NCBI GenBank assembly: GCA_964524145.1
Contig: CAZGCA010000133.1
Coordinates: 1 to 7,759, forward strand
Reading direction: 5' to 3'
Source: CAZGCA01 sp964524145
GTDB lineage: Bacteria > Hydrogenedentota > CAZGCA01
DNA length: 7,759 nucleotides
Position numbers and translations under genes: made by a program. Below the pieces are notes generated by a model that did not search any database, was not told where the DNA came from, and was given only the letters and a program-made list of their open reading frames with translations. Shown piece by piece: positions 5,508-7,759 of this stretch (positions within the stretch are counted from its first letter, which is position 1; each line of letters begins with the position of its first letter).

Positions 5508-6176
5508 ATGGATTTCGAAACGATTGATAAAGAGGCCAAAACCTCCGACGAAGCTGTCGAGCTTGCGCTTATCGAGTTGGACGCGAAGCGTGAAGACGTT
5601 GATGTCGAGATACTCCAGGAGAGCAGCCGCGGTCTCCTGGGTATGGGCGCGAAGAACGCAAAAGTGCGTGTCACACTGAAGGAAAGCGCGACGCGGACGT
5701 CGGCCAAAGACGCGTTGTCGAAGATCCTCGAGCTGATGGGGATCGAGGCGACGGTGCGGGAGACCGCAGATGAGGACGGTATCAGGCTGGACGTGGAATC
5801 GCCCGACTCGGCAATACTTATCGGCCGGAAAGGCAAGAATCTGAGCGGCTTGCAATACATTGTGAACCGGATCCACAACCGAGCGGGAGAGCACGACGAG
5901 CGTGTGGTGATCGATGTGGAGGGGTATGTGTCGCGCAGGCAGGAGAGTCTTCGTGAGATGGCGCTCAAGTTCGCCGATAAGGTGAAATCGAAGAAGACCG
6001 AGGTGAAGGTCGAGCTGCTCAATCCCCAGGACCGGCGGGTTATCCATCTCGCGTTGCAGGACAACCCCAACGTCAGGACGTACAGCGTCGGAACCGGCAA
6101 CTACAGACACGTCGTCATCGCGCCTGCCAGGAACAACAAGAAACAGGGCAGGAACAGGAACAACAACAGACGCTGA
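5508..6176 (+). CDS. jag: RNA-binding protein Jag/KhpB (SpoIIIJ-associated), Jag_N-KH-R3H
   Basis: The 222-residue protein has the complete three-part Jag layout. The Jag_N domain (about 3-56) contains the S-S-R-G-L-L-G-M-G-A motif at 39-48. The KH domain (about 66-140) carries the RNA-binding loop I-G-R-K-G-K-N-L at 105-112, with GxxG at 106-109. The R3H domain (about 142-208) has R176-x-x-x-H180, giving the family name. A short Lys/Arg/Asn tail (209-222) may add RNA affinity. Known homologues bind many RNAs, often with KhpA, and affect cell elongation and division; the gene commonly lies beside yidC, as here. ATG 5508 is preceded by AGGAGGA at 5494-5500 with a seven-base gap. The 63-base space after yidC contains a possible 21-codon mini-ORF. 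Confidence 0.95.
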   Translation: MDFETIDKEAKTSDEAVELALIELDAKREDVDVEILQESSRGLLGMGAKNAKVRVTLKESATRTSAKDALSKILELMGIEATVRETADEDGIRLDVESPDSAILIGRKGKNLSGLQYIVNRIHNRAGEHDERVVIDVEGYVSRRQESLREMALKFADKVKSKKTEVKVELLNPQDRRVIHLALQDNPNVRTYSVGTGNYRHVVIAPARNNKKQGRNRNNNRR

Positions 6177-6214
6177 GAGCCCGGTCCAGGCAGCCCATGC
6201 GGGGAGGTTGACGA

Positions 6215-7606
6215 GTGCCGTCCGCGAACATCGAGGATACCATCTGCGCCATCTCGACCCCTATCGGCACGGGGGGGATAGGTATCGTCCGTCTTTCCGG
6301 GCCGGAATCATTTCGTATAGCGGAAGATCTGTTCCGAGCGCGCGATGGGAACTCTGTGGCCGTCATGAAGTCGCACACGTTGAAGTACGGCCACGTGGTG
6401 CTCGACTCGCAGGTGCTTGACGAAGCGCTGCTGACGGTGATGCGGGCCCCGTCAACCTACACGCGGGAGGATGTCGTCGAGATAAACTGCCACGGCGGTA
6501 TCGCTGCGGTCCGGTTGGTGCTCGATGCGGTGCTGCACAGCGGTGCGCGGCTGGCGGAGCCGGGCGAGTTCACCAAACGGGCGTTTCTCAACGGCCGTAT
6601 CGATCTGACCCAGGCAGAGGCGGTGCTCGACGTGATAACGTCGCGCACGAAGGCGAGCCTGCGCGCGGCAACGAGCAGGCTCGAAGGGAAGCTCGGCGCT
6701 CGAGTGCGAGCGTTGCGCGAGCGGCTCGCCGATGCGTGCGCACATATCGAGGCGGCGATAGATTTTCCCGAGGAGGATGTGCCCGAAGGCCTCGTTTCCG
6801 GTGCGGTCGATCGTGCGGCGGAGGCCGGTGCCGAAATCGAGGAGCTGATAGAGAGTTCGGACGCCGGTATGCTGTACCGGGAAGGGGTGACGGTATCGCT
6901 GACGGGCAAACCGAACGTGGGCAAGTCGAGCCTGTTCAATCTGCTCCTGCGCGATGCGCGCGCGATAGTGACCGAGGAGCCGGGAACGACCCGGGACGTT
7001 ATCGAGGAGACCATCAGCATCTCGGGCGTGCCCGTGCGGCTGCTGGATAGCGCGGGTATGCGCGAGCCGACCGGGAAACCGGAACAGATCGGCGTCGAGT
7101 ACGCGCGCCGGGCGATGCAACGCGCCGATCTCGTGCTGTTCGTGCTCGACGCGGCGGAGCCGCTCACAACCGAGGACCGCGAGATAGCGCAGTCGATTGT
7201 CGAGTCGGGCAAGCAGTGCATCACCGTGCTCAACAAGGTGGACCTGCCCGCCCGGGTCAGCGGGACGGAAGCTGCGGAACTGTCGTCGTCCACCGTTGTG
7301 AAGACGTCCGCGGTCACGAGCGAGGGGTTGGACGAGCTCGAGCAGGCTGTTGCAGGGACTGTGTTCGAGGGTAAGCTCGTGCCGCCCGAAGACGCGATTG
7401 TCGCGTGCGCACGCGAACTCGAATGTCTCGAACGCGCGCGGGACGCGCTCGCCCGGTTTGCAGGCGCGGTGGAGACGGGCATCGCGGTCGACGTCGCGGT
7501 CATAGACCTGCACGACGCGCTCAACGCGTTGGGCGAGCTGGTGGGCGAGGTGACGACGGACGATCTGCTCGACCGGATATTCGGCGAGTTCTGTATAGGG
7601 AAATAG
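6215..7606 (+). CDS. mnmE: tRNA uridine-5-carboxymethylaminomethyl modification GTPase MnmE
   Basis: MnmE works with MnmG to add an aminomethyl or carboxymethylaminomethyl group to carbon 5 of the wobble uridine (U34) in certain tRNAs. The 463-residue protein is complete. Its N-terminal folate-binding domain starts with D-T-I-C-A-I-S-T-P-I-G-T-G-G-I-G-I-V-R-L (8-27) and includes N-C-H-G-G (91-95) and F-L-N-G-R-I-D-L-T-Q-A-E-A (124-136). A helical domain is interrupted by the G domain with G1 GKPNVGKS (231-238), G2 TTRD (258-261), G3 DSAG (278-281), G4 NKVD (340-343) and probably G5 TSA (364-366). E290 stands where the family's catalytic glutamate is expected. The C-terminal C-I-G-K, with C460, is intact. 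The GTG start has GGGGAGG at 6201-6207, seven bases upstream. The partner mnmG is not in the window. Confidence 0.97.
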   Translation: MPSANIEDTICAISTPIGTGGIGIVRLSGPESFRIAEDLFRARDGNSVAVMKSHTLKYGHVVLDSQVLDEALLTVMRAPSTYTREDVVEINCHGGIAAVRLVLDAVLHSGARLAEPGEFTKRAFLNGRIDLTQAEAVLDVITSRTKASLRAATSRLEGKLGARVRALRERLADACAHIEAAIDFPEEDVPEGLVSGAVDRAAEAGAEIEELIESSDAGMLYREGVTVSLTGKPNVGKSSLFNLLLRDARAIVTEEPGTTRDVIEETISISGVPVRLLDSAGMREPTGKPEQIGVEYARRAMQRADLVLFVLDAAEPLTTEDREIAQSIVESGKQCITVLNKVDLPARVSGTEAAELSSSTVVKTSAVTSEGLDELEQAVAGTVFEGKLVPPEDAIVACARELECLERARDALARFAGAVETGIAVDVAVIDLHDALNALGELVGEVTTDDLLDRIFGEFCIGK

Positions 7607-7759
7607 GGGAGAAAAGCAGTAGACGGTAGTCGGTAGACGGTACACGGGGAGGAGCGAGCAGTCAGTTGCTAGTGGCGGGCGTGCTCGTGCTCGTAATCGT
7701 CAACGAGTAGGTAGAATGTAGGGCGTGGGGCGGAATGAGTAGGTAGTAGATAGTAGGTA
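7607..7759. repeat. GTAG-rich imperfect short repeats after mnmE
   Basis: GTAGACGGTA occurs twice 14 bases apart (7619-7628, 7633-7642), and GAGTAGGTAG occurs twice 32 bases apart (7705-7714, 7737-7746). The last bases also read as loosely repeated GTAGTAGATAGTAGGTA. GTGCTC repeats in tandem at 7681-7692 region (GTGCTCGTGCTCG). No reading frame or terminator hairpin is evident. The stretch runs off the window, so its full extent is unknown. Confidence 0.55.

Noticed and set aside
4782..6110. Long open frame (442 codons) on the minus strand across yidC and jag
   Set aside because: It is antisense to two clear genes, has low-complexity His/Arg/Leu-rich translation and no family motifs; a codon-bias shadow.
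6452..7645. Long minus-strand open frames opposite mnmE
   Set aside because: Antisense to a complete MnmE with all motifs; translation is Arg- or Ser-rich without recognisable domains.
1..7759. CRISPR arrays, tRNA or rRNA genes, toxin-antitoxin or defence genes
   Set aside because: No regularly spaced repeats, tRNA-like cloverleaf sequences or defence-family motifs were seen on either strand.

Overview
The window holds a conserved bacterial housekeeping operon, rpmH-rnpA-yidD-yidC-jag-mnmE (about 2.90-7.61 kb, + strand). Two unrelated accessory genes lie before it: a small predicted lipoprotein (about 0.15-0.58 kb, +) and a membrane-anchored C45-type Ntn-hydrolase (1.40-2.67 kb, -). The source looks like a Gram-negative-type bacterium of roughly mid-50s percent GC: YidC has the long periplasmic domain found in double-membrane bacteria, and there is a lipobox protein. 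I cannot name the phylum. Jag (KhpB) together with a long YidC fits many phyla outside the Gammaproteobacteria. TTG and GTG starts are common here: rpmH GTG, rnpA TTG, yidD TTG, mnmE GTG, and probably TTG for the lipoprotein.

Region by region. 1-150: a near-consensus sigma-70-type promoter (TTGACA-17-TACAAT) and a full-length Shine-Dalgarno sequence. About 160-579: NTF2-like lipoprotein. 608-639: terminator-type hairpin. 647-1031: a strongly reduced group II intron that keeps its 5' end (GTGCG), two pieces of its reverse transcriptase/maturase gene and its 3' domains V-VI, but has lost most of domains I-III and the whole reverse-transcriptase core. It starts nine bases after the hairpin, and its domain V carries a CGC triad; both are known traits of group IIC introns. 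1032-1395: no convincing gene. 1396-2667: C45 hydrolase. 2668-2900: divergent intergenic region with back-to-back promoters; the rpmH promoter is perfect consensus (TTGACA-18-TATAAT). 2901-7606: the operon. 7607-7759: GTAG-rich imperfect repeats, no gene.

The operon genes form a known set. L34 is a ribosomal protein and RnpA is the protein of RNase P. YidD and YidC serve membrane-protein insertion. Jag is an RNA-binding partner often encoded beside YidC, and MnmE modifies the tRNA wobble uridine. No dnaA gene or DnaA-box cluster is seen beside rpmH, unlike the classical oriC-linked arrangement.

I found no new multi-gene system. The most notable item is the miniature group II intron remnant and its placement just after a terminator hairpin.
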